From Priestia megaterium NBRC 15308 = ATCC 14581 (GTDB lineage: Bacteria; Bacillota; Bacilli; Bacillales; Bacillaceae_H), in NCBI RefSeq assembly GCF_000832985.1, contig NZ_CP009920.1, forward strand, positions 3,218,501 to 3,282,500: a stretch of 64,000 nucleotides of DNA, given 5' to 3'. The first letter of the stretch is position 1; each line of letters opens with the position of its first letter. The translations under genes were made by a program, and so were the position numbers. The notes beneath the pieces are model-generated. The model was not told the origin of the DNA. It searched no databases and was given only the letters and a program-made list of their open reading frames with translations. Shown here in pieces: positions 52,402 to 61,978 of this stretch.

Positions 52402-53272
52402 AGAAAAAAACTTAAGGAAGTGTATAGAGTCTTTTAGGGGAATCGCGAGTAGGTTTGTAATTGTTGATAGCTTTAGTACAGATGAAACGGAAAAGCTTTG
52501 TAGCGAACTAAACCAAGAATTGCAAAAAATCGGTAGTTCCTTAGACTTTTATCAAAATAAATGGGTGGATTATGCGACTCAATTAAATTGGGGACTAACT
52601 CAAACTAATATTACTACACAGTGGTCTATGCGAATGGATGCGGATGAAGAGTTGTTAGAAGAGTTAGCATTAGAAATTGATCAAAATTTACCTAAACTAA
52701 GTGAAGATATTAACGGTGTTGTACTTCGTAGAAGAGTCTACTTTATGGGGCGCTGGATTAAGCATGGCGGTAGATATCCTGAACTGTTGTTAAGAATTTT
52801 TAAAACAGGAAAAGCAATGTGTGAACAAAAAATTATGGATGAGCACATGATTTTATCTGAAGGAAAAACAATTCAGTTTAAAAATGATTTAATGGATAAC
52901 AATACAAAAGATCTAGAATGGTGGACGAACAAACATAATTGGTACAGTAATCGTGAAGTTCTAGATCATCAATTGACAATGGAAAAAGCATTTGAAAGTA
53001 ATAACTCATTAGAAAGCGGTCAGTCTACTAAACAAGCAAAAGGGAAACGTATTGTAAAAAATAAGGGATACTATAGGGTACCAAAATTCTTTCGTGCTCA
53101 TTTGTATTTTATTTACCGATATTATATAAGGTTGGGATTTCTTGATGGTCCAGAAGGGAAGATTTTTCATTTTCTTCAAGCTTATTGGTATCGTTTTTTG
53201 GTGGATGCGAAGATGTATGAGTGTGAAAAGTATGATAAAAAAATGAAACAAGTGGAAGATTTAAAAGCTTAA
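52364..53272 (+). CDS. Glycosyltransferase family 2 (WaaE type)
   Basis: A 302-residue GT-A transferase. VVILTKNEEKNLRKCIESF, FVIVDSFSTDETEKL, MRMDADEEL (DxD) and GGRYPELLLRIFKTG are characteristic of the WaaE/KdtX-like GT2 group. GGAGG lies 5 nt before ATG, inside the end of the previous gene. It adds one residue to the repeat; donor unknown. Confidence 0.88.
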   Translation: MVDLTVVILTKNEEKNLRKCIESFRGIASRFVIVDSFSTDETEKLCSELNQELQKIGSSLDFYQNKWVDYATQLNWGLTQTNITTQWSMRMDADEELLEELALEIDQNLPKLSEDINGVVLRRRVYFMGRWIKHGGRYPELLLRIFKTGKAMCEQKIMDEHMILSEGKTIQFKNDLMDNNTKDLEWWTNKHNWYSNREVLDHQLTMEKAFESNNSLESGQSTKQAKGKRIVKNKGYYRVPKFFRAHLYFIYRYYIRLGFLDGPEGKIFHFLQAYWYRFLVDAKMYECEKYDKKMKQVEDLKA

Positions 53273-53300
53273 TTACCATTATTAAAAAAGGAGCAATACC

Positions 53301-54443
53301 ATGAGTAAGGGCAAGAAAAATATATTAATTATTATGGGAAGGTACTTGCCAGGATACAAAGACGGCGGTCCAGTTAGATCTATCAAAAATCTCATTGACT
53401 TTATAGGTGATGAGTATAATTTTCACATTCTTACTTGTGATCGTGATCATGGTGATGTAGAGCCTTATCCTAATATTAAAGTAAATGAGTGGAATCAAGT
53501 GGGCAAAGCAAAAGTTTTCTATGTTCCTCCTAAAGGTTTTACTTTTAAAGTTATTAAAACTTTAGCTAAACAAGTGGACCTATTATATATTTGTGGATGC
53601 TTTAATGATTATGCAGTTCATACGCTCATTTTAAAACGATTAGGGTTTATAAAAAAGCCCGTTGTTGTAGCGGCCATGGGGCTTTTCTCCCCAATGGAAT
53701 TTCAGCTAAAATATAAAAAGAAAAAAATATTTACTACAATATTCAATTCACTGGGATTATTTAAAAATATCTATTGGTCCGCAACTTCTCCTATGGAAAT
53801 CGATGAAATCGCTCAACAAATTAAAATACATGATAATTTCTTTATAGCGGAAGACCTCCCTAGAAAAGTAGATGGCACTTCTATAAAAAAACATAAAGAA
53901 GCTGGAAGCTTACGAGTAGTGTGGATTTCAAGAATAGCACCTAAGAAAAATTTGCTAGGAACTATTCAAATATTAAAAAGTGTTCGATCGCAAGTGGAAT
54001 TTACAATTTATGGACCGAAACATGTAGAGGATTATTGGGAGAAATGTGAAAAAGAACTGAAATCTCTTCCCAAAAATATAGATTGGTCTTGGAAAGGAAA
54101 TATTGAATCTGAGAAAGTAGTTGAAAATTTAAAACCTTATCATTTATTTTTATTTCCAACTTTGGGAGAAAACTATGGCCATGTTATCCAAGAAGCGTTG
54201 TCTGCCGGATGCCTTTGTATAGTAAGTGACCAAACGCCTTGGAGTGACTTAGATTTACATGAGGCAGGTTTTGTATTTCCATTAGATAACCTTGAGTTGT
54301 ATGTTAAAGCTTTGGAGTCCTATGCCGATATGGATGAAAAAGAATTTCAAAATGTTTCTCGAAAAGCTAAACAATATGCATTAATAAAAAATATAGAAAA
54401 AATAGATAATAATGGTTATAGGGAAATGTTTAATACACTATAG
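53301..54443 (+). CDS. Glycosyltransferase family 4
   Basis: A 380-residue GT-B transferase. IIMGRYLPGYKDGGPVRSI is the acceptor-side start. LRVVWISRIAPKKNLLGTI and LFPTLGENYGHVIQEALSAG form the donor site with the EX7E pair. It is part of the third locus; specificity unknown. Confidence 0.88.
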   Translation: MSKGKKNILIIMGRYLPGYKDGGPVRSIKNLIDFIGDEYNFHILTCDRDHGDVEPYPNIKVNEWNQVGKAKVFYVPPKGFTFKVIKTLAKQVDLLYICGCFNDYAVHTLILKRLGFIKKPVVVAAMGLFSPMEFQLKYKKKKIFTTIFNSLGLFKNIYWSATSPMEIDEIAQQIKIHDNFFIAEDLPRKVDGTSIKKHKEAGSLRVVWISRIAPKKNLLGTIQILKSVRSQVEFTIYGPKHVEDYWEKCEKELKSLPKNIDWSWKGNIESEKVVENLKPYHLFLFPTLGENYGHVIQEALSAGCLCIVSDQTPWSDLDLHEAGFVFPLDNLELYVKALESYADMDEKEFQNVSRKAKQYALIKNIEKIDNNGYREMFNTL

Positions 54444-54546
54444 CAATAAATCTAACCATCTTAATGTAATTATTAAATACAGTAAATGAGGATATTGTTT
54501 TCAAATAATTCATTAAATAAATTAATAATGAGAAAAGAGCAGTAAT

Positions 54547-55335
54547 ATGAAAATTTCAATAATTACAATCACTTATAATAGTGAAAAGACATTGGAGGAA
54601 ACTATTCAAAGTATCCAGGCCCAAAACTATCCAAATTTAGAGTATCTAATTATAGATGGAGGCTCAACCGATAATACTTTGAATATTATAAAAAAATATA
54701 AAAATGTGGTTACTAAGTGGATTAGTGAACCTGATAAAGGAATTAGTGATGCATTTAATAAAGGCATTAAAATGGCAACAGGTGAAATTATAGGGATAAT
54801 AAATTCAGATGACATGCTTGCTCCTAATGCTCTAAACACTGTAGTTAAAGATATAGAAGACAATACAGACGTATTATACGGTAATGCAATTATGTTTGGT
54901 AACGGAGAAAAGTATAGATATAAATCGGAAAGTGATTTAACAGGTTTTAACAAAAGGTTTCCTATAGTACATCCAACTGTATTCGTAAGAAAAAGATGTT
55001 ATGAAAAACATGGACTATTTAATATTAATTATAGGTGCAGTATGGACTATGAATTATTAATTCGCATGTATGATAACTCTGCCACTTTTCAATATTTGGA
55101 TAAAGATTTGGCCTTTATGCGCCTAGGCGGTGAAAACCAAAAAAACTATATTAAAGTTACAACACGGGAATGTAAACAGATTTCAATAAATCATGGCTTA
55201 TCAAACTTTCAAGCTAGTTTAATCAGAAGTAGATCCATAGCCAGATTTCTAATTGCGAAGTTCATAAGGAAAACACCATTTGCTAATTTTATTAGAAAAT
55301 TTATACATTCTAATAAAACTGAATTAGATATATGA
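54547..55335 (+). CDS. Glycosyltransferase family 2 (WcaA-like)
   Basis: A 262-residue GT-A transferase. MKISIITITYNSEKTLEETI, YLIIDGGSTDNTL, SEPDKGISDAFNKGIKMATG and INSDD form the SpsA-like fold with its metal site. The DKGISDAFNKGI motif is typical of colanic-acid-type WcaA/WcaE enzymes. It is 104 nt after the previous gene and 3 nt before the next. Confidence 0.9.
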   Translation: MKISIITITYNSEKTLEETIQSIQAQNYPNLEYLIIDGGSTDNTLNIIKKYKNVVTKWISEPDKGISDAFNKGIKMATGEIIGIINSDDMLAPNALNTVVKDIEDNTDVLYGNAIMFGNGEKYRYKSESDLTGFNKRFPIVHPTVFVRKRCYEKHGLFNINYRCSMDYELLIRMYDNSATFQYLDKDLAFMRLGGENQKNYIKVTTRECKQISINHGLSNFQASLIRSRSIARFLIAKFIRKTPFANFIRKFIHSNKTELDI

Positions 55336-55338
55336 GGG

Positions 55339-55926
55339 GTGTTAGAAATTAGAAAGCTACTTAAAGAACTAAGGTTTTTACCATCTAAACTTCGTAATTA
55401 TATTGTTTTTCGCATGAAATACGTCGATATAGGAAATAAAGTAAAAGTCCGTGGATCAATCAAAATAATAGGAAGAGGGAAAATTACTATAAAAGATGGA
55501 ACTGTAATTAATTCGTCTCCTTATGCCAACCCAGTAGGTGGAAAGCAGCAAACTGTATTTTATGTAATTAATAATGCAAGTTTAATAATAGGAGAAAACT
55601 CTGGATTGTCTAACTCCACTATATGTTGTAGTAATAGTATAATTATTGGTGATAACGTCAAAATTGGTGGTGGATGTGAAATATATGACACGGATTTTCA
55701 TTCATTAGATTACTTGAAAAGAAGGAAAATACTTGATGATTCAATAAAGTCTTCTCCTATAAAAATTGGTAATGATGTCTTTATTGGAGCAAATAGTTTA
55801 ATTTTAAAAGGCGTAGAAATTGGAGATTGTTCTATAATCGGGGCAGGTTCTGTGATAACTAAGTCTGTTCCTAAAAATGAAATATGGGCAGGGAATCCAG
55901 CACGGTTTATAAGGAAAATAAACTAA
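55339..55926 (+). CDS. Hexapeptide-repeat O-acetyltransferase, second
   Basis: A 195-residue left-handed beta-helix acyltransferase similar in plan to the one encoded at 50726. YDTDFHSLDY carries the likely catalytic His, and repeats such as IGGGCEI, IGANSLILKGVEIGD and GAGSVITKSV are visible, ending EIWAGNPARFIRKI. GTG 55339 is the likely start, preceded by GAGGGG; ATG 55415 is an alternative. With two soluble and two membrane acyltransferases in the window, the polymers are probably heavily acetylated. Confidence 0.86.
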   Translation: MLEIRKLLKELRFLPSKLRNYIVFRMKYVDIGNKVKVRGSIKIIGRGKITIKDGTVINSSPYANPVGGKQQTVFYVINNASLIIGENSGLSNSTICCSNSIIIGDNVKIGGGCEIYDTDFHSLDYLKRRKILDDSIKSSPIKIGNDVFIGANSLILKGVEIGDCSIIGAGSVITKSVPKNEIWAGNPARFIRKIN

Positions 55927-56234
55927 TTTATTTTTAAATGATTAAAAGAAACAATTTCATGCACATGGTAAACGAAACGGATTATGGGCTATATAATATA
56001 TTAGATTTTTTATTGTGCTTATCATAACCTTAAATTAGATGGGCTTATTCAATAGTATTATTCTTAAACATTTTTAATTAAATAATTGTGAGATTAAACT
56101 CTTATCTTTTTATTTATAGAATGTGAAATGAAATTTAATGAGTATTGATACACACTCTGGGTTATCGTAAAGATCGGTAGGTTTAATTCATATTTTTAAA
56201 GTTCTTTTGAAATAGTAAGTAGGTGGCATAGTAA
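55927..56234. other. Intergenic region inside the third locus
   Basis: About 300 AT-rich bases with no gene seen. GTGCTTATCATAACCT near 56015 is repeated near 56603 inside the polymerase gene, where it encodes VLIIT. This could be a trace of an older gene copy or chance. Confidence 0.4.
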
Positions 56235-57506
56235 ATGATTTCTGATAAAAGTTTAAATAAGATATTTCAACTATTTATGATTACTACTTATGGATTTGGC
56301 TTTTATTATAATAATCTATTTAGAATAGGTAACTTATTTCCTTCTGATCTTATTCTTGTTATGTTGTTAATAGCACTTTTTGCAAAGAAATTTGCTAAAG
56401 GTGATGATAGAATCAAAAAGAAAGTGGTTATAATTTACTTTATTCTAATATCGATGTTATTGATGGGGCTGTTTTCATCTGCATCGATAGGTAATATTTT
56501 CAGGGACTTTAAAATATTTATTTATTTTTTTGTACCTTATTCATATTTGAAATATATTAAAAATAATTATTCTTTTCAAAAAAGTAACTTAATACTTTTT
56601 GCAGTGCTTATCATAACCTCATTATTTTTAAATTGGGTTAATTTCCTAAAGACAGGTTCTGTTAATCTAGAAAATTACGGGATCATCCAAAGGACATTCG
56701 GAATTGGATTAACGTTTAGTTCAGCTGTCGTCTTATCTAGTTTTATTGCAGTTTACAAAGATAGATTTGTTAAAAAAGCTGGAACAATAACATATTATAT
56801 TTTACAGGTGTTTTTTTTATTTTCAATTATAGTATCTTTTACTCGTACTCTATGGATTACTTATTTATTGGTACATAGTCTAAGAATCATTTTTATCAGT
56901 TGGAGAAAAATTAAATTAACCTTGTTAAAAGATTTGCTAATTATTTTTCTTTTGGTACTTGCCTTTACTTGTATTTTAAATAATTTAAAACAAAGTGAGA
57001 ATCTTTATTACAAGGCAATAACGCACAGAATAGACGAAATACAAATTATGACACCTGATGATAATGACACGTTGTCATATCGTTTAAATGATGTATCTTC
57101 TGCATTTTATAAGCTTTACTCACCAAGAATCATATTTGGATATGGTTTTGGCGACACTCGTGCAACTTATGGATACAATGCGATGGAGTTAGGTAACGAA
57201 GAATTTAATACGGAGAGTTCATTCTTTTACTATATTTGGAAATATGGTATAATATTCGCATTTTATTTGTTTATTAAGGTAATAAGAAAACTGTATGTCT
57301 TATTCAATGGCACAACCAAAGCTTCAAAAATGATGTCTATTTTCCTAATTGTTCATATGCTTATAGGTTCAATGTCTGGTAACCTTAATAACGTTTATAG
57401 TATTGCAATATTTGCATTCTATATAGGCGCAAACCTTGAATTAATCTTTTCAAATAAGAAGAAAAACATATTTAATAAAAACCTAAATATTCTAAAAATC
57501 GGCTGA
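56235..57506 (+). CDS. Wzy-type polymerase of the third locus
   Basis: A 423-residue membrane protein with 10-11 hydrophobic segments. A large loop lies between about 255 and 330 (ITHRIDEIQIMTPDDNDTLS, IIFGYGFGDTRATYGYNA). The second part matches the Wzy_C pattern GxGxG before a membrane segment. It would polymerise lipid-linked units. It is very AT-rich, like most serotype-specific polymerases. The ribosome site is weak (TAAGTAGGTGG). Confidence 0.78.
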   Translation: MISDKSLNKIFQLFMITTYGFGFYYNNLFRIGNLFPSDLILVMLLIALFAKKFAKGDDRIKKKVVIIYFILISMLLMGLFSSASIGNIFRDFKIFIYFFVPYSYLKYIKNNYSFQKSNLILFAVLIITSLFLNWVNFLKTGSVNLENYGIIQRTFGIGLTFSSAVVLSSFIAVYKDRFVKKAGTITYYILQVFFLFSIIVSFTRTLWITYLLVHSLRIIFISWRKIKLTLLKDLLIIFLLVLAFTCILNNLKQSENLYYKAITHRIDEIQIMTPDDNDTLSYRLNDVSSAFYKLYSPRIIFGYGFGDTRATYGYNAMELGNEEFNTESSFFYYIWKYGIIFAFYLFIKVIRKLYVLFNGTTKASKMMSIFLIVHMLIGSMSGNLNNVYSIAIFAFYIGANLELIFSNKKKNIFNKNLNILKIG

Positions 57507-57791
57507 TTGCTTGTACTTTTTATAATATTCACTTTCAAAACAGAAAATTTGTTTATGTGATGACATAGCGTTAACTAAAAATATAAATTTATTAACGAGG
57601 GGAATTAATAGATTATCAATCATGTAGTCAGGAAAAAATTGGTGTTCCGAGCAATTTGTTTTATTTTATTTTCGGAAATTAGAAGTGACGTTACAAAAGG
57701 TTAATTTATATAAATTTTATATCTAATTAAAGATTACAATATTGTATAAGAAATTAATTATGATATATAAAGAAAGTAGAGTTTTTAATAT
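57507..57791. other. Intergenic region, nothing seen
   Basis: 285 AT-rich bases before the next glycosyltransferase gene. No terminator, promoter or gene is convincing. Confidence 0.4.
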
Positions 57792-58955
57792 ATGAAAAAC
57801 AAACTAAAAATACTATATATTCATCACGGTGCCAGTCAAGGAGGAGCGCCTAGAAGTTTAAGTTTTCTTATCGAAAAATTGGATAAGAAAATTTTTGAAC
57901 CAATCGTTATTTGTATGAGTGATAAAAGGAATATTGAATTATTTGAAAAAGTGGGAGCAAGGGTTATTTTTGATGATAGGTTAGGAGCTTTTCATGGGAG
58001 TGAAGTTACTGGTATGAGTTTAGGTTTATTTTATCATAATATTAAGACTATCATACCAACTTATAAGTATATTAAGAAGTATATTCGTAATATTCAACCC
58101 GACATAGTTCATTTGAATTCCACTTGTTTATTTATTGCAGCTAGAGCTATCAAAAAATACAATAGTCATATCCCAGTTGTTTGTCATGTGCGAGAGCCTT
58201 TATTAAACAATATGTTTGGAGACATACTAAAGATTATGAATCGCAAATATGTTAATTTCTTCATAGCAATAGATAAATTTGATGCCAAAACGATTGATGT
58301 TTCTAATGATAAATTAGAAGTCATTTATAATTTTGTAGACATGAATGTCTACAACTCTGACATATTATCAGACGATTTACGCAAAGAGTTTAATATTAGA
58401 GAGAATAGCTTGATTTTCTTATCTTTAGCTAGGGTTATTCCACAGAATGGAGTTAAAGAAGCAATTGAGGCAATTAGAGATCACATAGACGAGGAGGATC
58501 AGTTACATTTTTTCTTTGTAGGAGATAACCTTGAAGATAACTCAAAGTATGCTGTTGAAATTAGAGAAGAAGCTAGTATGTTAGATCATGTCCACATCTT
58601 ACCTTTTCGGGACGATGTAGTGCAGCTTATAGCAAGTGCAGATGTTATGGTAGCTCCATTTACTCGCCCCCACTTTGCAAGATCTATAATTGAAGCTGCT
58701 TCCATGGGAAAACCTTCTATTGGTACTGACATTGGTGGTCCTCAAGAGCTTATAGTTGATAAAAAAACGGGTTTATTGTTTAACGTAAATGAATTCCTTG
58801 AATTTATAGAATGTTGTAAAAGAATGAAAAATAAAGAGCTTCGTCTACAGATGGGAGAGAATGCCAAGGAATTCGCAAAAGAGAACTTTAGTGCAGATAC
58901 AAATGTCAATAAAACTATCCAAGTTTATTATAAATTATTAAAAGGAAGTATCTAG
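57792..58955 (+). CDS. Glycosyltransferase family 4
   Basis: A 387-residue GT-B transferase. ILYIHHGASQGGAPRSLSFL is the N-terminal Gly-rich loop, and VAPFTRPHFARSIIEAASMG followed by KPSIGTDIGGPQELI is the donor site. The ribosome site before the ATG is weak (AAAGTAGAG). It belongs to the third locus, between polymerase and flippase. Confidence 0.88.
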   Translation: MKNKLKILYIHHGASQGGAPRSLSFLIEKLDKKIFEPIVICMSDKRNIELFEKVGARVIFDDRLGAFHGSEVTGMSLGLFYHNIKTIIPTYKYIKKYIRNIQPDIVHLNSTCLFIAARAIKKYNSHIPVVCHVREPLLNNMFGDILKIMNRKYVNFFIAIDKFDAKTIDVSNDKLEVIYNFVDMNVYNSDILSDDLRKEFNIRENSLIFLSLARVIPQNGVKEAIEAIRDHIDEEDQLHFFFVGDNLEDNSKYAVEIREEASMLDHVHILPFRDDVVQLIASADVMVAPFTRPHFARSIIEAASMGKPSIGTDIGGPQELIVDKKTGLLFNVNEFLEFIECCKRMKNKELRLQMGENAKEFAKENFSADTNVNKTIQVYYKLLKGSI

Positions 58956-59008
58956 AACCAGTACGATACGGTTTTATTTAATAAAATTATGGTTATCGGA
59001 GATTAATT

Positions 59009-60451
59009 ATGGAAAGTGTAAGAAAAAATTATATTTATAGTTTAATTTATCAACTATTGTCAATGGGATTGCCATTATTAACGACTCCTTATTTATCTAG
59101 AATATTGGGACCCGAAAAAATAGGTGTATATTCTTTCACGTATTCAATAGCAACGTACTTTATCTTATTTGCCATGTTAGGTGTTAATAATTATGGGAAT
59201 CGAAGTTGTGCAGTTGTGAGAGATAATAGAAAAAAGTTAAGTGAAACATTCAGTGAAATATACGTATTACAATGTATATTTGCTTGCTTAAGTATTAGTG
59301 TGTATGTTCTTTACATTATTATTCTAAGTGAAGCTAACACTGTAGTGGCTTGGATTCAGTTAATGGTCGTTATCTCTGCGCTATTTGATGTTAACTGGCT
59401 CTACTTTGGTCTAGAACGATTCAAAATTGTAGTTAATAGAAATATAGCTGTAAAGCTAGTTACTGTTATTTTAATATTCTTATTTGTTAAGTCGCCTAAT
59501 GATATTTGGAAATATACTATAATTATGGCTTCTAGTTCGTTATTTAGTCAAATTGTGATTTGGGCTTTTTTAAATAAACATGTCTCTTTCACTCGACCTA
59601 AGATAAGCAAGGTTCTCCTACACGTTAAGCCTAATCTAATGCTATTTATCCCAGTAATAGCTGTGAGTCTATATAAAACTATGGATAAAATCATGATTGG
59701 TACTTTAAGTGGAATGACACAGACTGGTTTATTTGATAATACTGAAAAAATGATTAATATGCCTTTAGGAATAATAACTGCTTTAGGAACAGTAATGTTA
59801 CCTCGAATGGCAAATCTTGTTGCGAAAAATAATTTAGAAAAAACGAAGATATATCTTACCAATTCTATGTTATTTGTCATGTTTTTAAGTATTGGAATGA
59901 CATTTGGTATTGCGGGGATTGCAGAAACGTTTGTTCCTTTGTTCTTAGGTGAAGGATTTGTAGATTGTATTCAATTACTAGTATATATAGCTCCAACAAT
60001 AATTTTTTATTCATGGGCTAATGTTATAAGAACTCAGCATTTAATACCGAATAAAAAAGATAGATCATATATATTGTCAGTATTATCTGGGGCTGTTATA
60101 AATTTAGCTGTAAACTTCTTATTAATACCTAAATATGGCGCACTAGGTGCAGTTATAGGAACTGTAGCAGCAGAGGCTACTGTTTGTATTATGCAAACTG
60201 TAGTTGTTCGTAAAGAAATAGAAATATATAAATTTTTTATGAATAGCTTACCATTTTTAGTATTTGGGTTTATTATGTATCAAGTAATAGAGATCATAGG
60301 AAAATTATCCTTAGGAGAAATGCTTGTTGTTTTTTTACAAATTCTATCAGGGACTTTAGTATATGTTTTTCTATCAATATTATTTTTACGTTTTGTACAC
60401 AAAAATCTATTTTATGGAGTTTATAGTAGCTTATTCAGAAAGCAGATGTAA
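59009..60451 (+). CDS. Wzx-type flippase of the third locus
   Basis: A 480-residue membrane protein with 12-14 hydrophobic segments. NYIYSLIYQLLSMGLPLLTT and PYLSRILGPEKIGVYSFTYS are the classic start of RfbX-type flippases. It exports lipid-linked repeat units to the polymerase encoded at 56235. This is a different subgroup from the flippase encoded at 25117, so the two loci handle different repeat units. Confidence 0.93.
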   Translation: MESVRKNYIYSLIYQLLSMGLPLLTTPYLSRILGPEKIGVYSFTYSIATYFILFAMLGVNNYGNRSCAVVRDNRKKLSETFSEIYVLQCIFACLSISVYVLYIIILSEANTVVAWIQLMVVISALFDVNWLYFGLERFKIVVNRNIAVKLVTVILIFLFVKSPNDIWKYTIIMASSSLFSQIVIWAFLNKHVSFTRPKISKVLLHVKPNLMLFIPVIAVSLYKTMDKIMIGTLSGMTQTGLFDNTEKMINMPLGIITALGTVMLPRMANLVAKNNLEKTKIYLTNSMLFVMFLSIGMTFGIAGIAETFVPLFLGEGFVDCIQLLVYIAPTIIFYSWANVIRTQHLIPNKKDRSYILSVLSGAVINLAVNFLLIPKYGALGAVIGTVAAEATVCIMQTVVVRKEIEIYKFFMNSLPFLVFGFIMYQVIEIIGKLSLGEMLVVFLQILSGTLVYVFLSILFLRFVHKNLFYGVYSSLFRKQM

Positions 60452-60570
60452 CAATGCTTCCTCTGTTTCATAATTTACTATTTAATTTCAATTGGACTTA
60501 AATAATAGTTATAAAGAAATTTTTATTCAATTATTTTACGAATGACAAACTAAATAAAAGGTGGGATAAA

Positions 60571-61893
60571 ATGAAAATATCAGTAGCTGGAACAGGATAT
60601 GTAGGCTTAGTCACGGGGGTCTGTCTCGCAGAAAATGATCATGATGTTACTTGTGTAGACATAGAAAGTCATAAGGTAGCATTAATGAAATCCGGTATTT
60701 CACCTATCTATGAACCGGGCCTTGAAGAGTTAATGAACAATAATATGGATCGTTTGCACTTTACAACTGATTATAAGGCAGCTTATAAAGATGCAGATGT
60801 TATTTTTATAGGTGTTGGGACGCCAGAAAAATCGGATGGTTCAGCTAATCTAAGCTATGTGTATGGAGTAGCCGAGCAAATTGCAGCTAGCATTGAAAAA
60901 GATTGTGTGGTAGTAGTGAAATCAACAGTTCCAATTGGTACAAACGATAAAATTGAGAATTTAATTAAATCTCAGTTAAAACATGATGTAAAGGTGTATG
61001 TTGCTTCAAACCCAGAATTTTTATCACAGGGAACGGCTGTAAAAGATACATTGCATACTTCTCGAATCGTAATTGGAGTAGAAGAAGAAGTTGCTGGTGA
61101 AAGATTAAAAGAAGTATATAAAAACTTTGATGCTCCAATTGTCGTAACCAATAGAAAAAGTGCTGAAATGATTAAGTATGCATCTAATGATTTCTTAGCG
61201 TTAAAAATATCGTTTATTAATGAAATTGCGAATCTGTGTGAAATTATTGGTGCAGATATTGAAGACGTGGCGCGTGGCATGGGACACGATAGTCGTATTG
61301 GAAATAAGTTTTTAAATGCAGGAATTGGCTACGGCGGATCTTGTTTTCCTAAGGACACTAAAGCATTGCATTGGTTAGCGAATTTCCATGATTATGAGTT
61401 AAAAACAGTAAAGGCTGCGATTGATGTAAATGAAAATCAAAAGCTTAAGCTTATCAAAAAATCCCGTAAGTATTTTGATAATTTAAAAGGATTAAATGTA
61501 GCTGTGCTTGGTCTAACATTCAAGCCAGGAACGGATGACTTACGAGAAGCACCTACGCTTGTGAATATCCCGCTTATGTTAGAAGACGGAGCGAATGTTA
61601 GGGCTTGGGATCCAATTGGTATTGATAACTTTAAGAAAGTGCATCCAGAAGACGTCACGTATTGTTATTCAATTGAAGAAACACTGAAAGATGCGGATGT
61701 TTGCTTTATCTTTACAGAATGGGATCAAGTAAAACACTTTGATTTAGCAAATTACAGCAAACTAATGAAAAATCCAATTGTCATTGATGGTAGGAACTGT
61801 TACGACTTAGAAAGCGTAAAAAGTGCAACTATGGTGTACGACTCTATTGGAAGAGAGACGATTCATAACTTAGAGGTTTCATTAATTCAATGA
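60571..61893 (+). CDS. ugd: UDP-glucose 6-dehydrogenase
   Basis: A 440-residue enzyme making UDP-glucuronate from UDP-glucose. AGTGYVGLVTGVCLAE is the NAD site. FLNAGIGYGGSCFPKDTKAL carries catalytic Cys258, and LTFKPGTDDLREAPT is the C-terminal domain motif. AAGGTGGGATAAA precedes the ATG. With galU at the head of the locus it implies an acidic polymer containing glucuronic acid. Confidence 0.95.
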   Translation: MKISVAGTGYVGLVTGVCLAENDHDVTCVDIESHKVALMKSGISPIYEPGLEELMNNNMDRLHFTTDYKAAYKDADVIFIGVGTPEKSDGSANLSYVYGVAEQIAASIEKDCVVVVKSTVPIGTNDKIENLIKSQLKHDVKVYVASNPEFLSQGTAVKDTLHTSRIVIGVEEEVAGERLKEVYKNFDAPIVVTNRKSAEMIKYASNDFLALKISFINEIANLCEIIGADIEDVARGMGHDSRIGNKFLNAGIGYGGSCFPKDTKALHWLANFHDYELKTVKAAIDVNENQKLKLIKKSRKYFDNLKGLNVAVLGLTFKPGTDDLREAPTLVNIPLMLEDGANVRAWDPIGIDNFKKVHPEDVTYCYSIEETLKDADVCFIFTEWDQVKHFDLANYSKLMKNPIVIDGRNCYDLESVKSATMVYDSIGRETIHNLEVSLIQ

Positions 61894-61934
61894 TGTAAGT
61901 CTCAGATAAAATCAATTTAAAATAAACTAAACGC

Positions 61935-61964
61935 AAGAGCTGCAAAGAAGCAGGTCTTTTTTTA
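61935..61964 (+). terminator. Terminator-like hairpin between ugd and manC
   Basis: AAGAGCTGC / GCAGGTCTT stem (one G-G mismatch) and a run of seven T residues or more, 14 nt before the manC ATG. It would reduce manC expression unless read through. Confidence 0.75.
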
Positions 61965-61978
61965 TTGGAGGGAAATAA

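Noticed and set aside
55980-56620. Repeat GTGCTTATCATAACCT as evidence of a duplicated polymerase gene
   Set aside because: Only about 16 bases match, and neighbouring sequence does not align well; chance in AT-rich DNA is likely.
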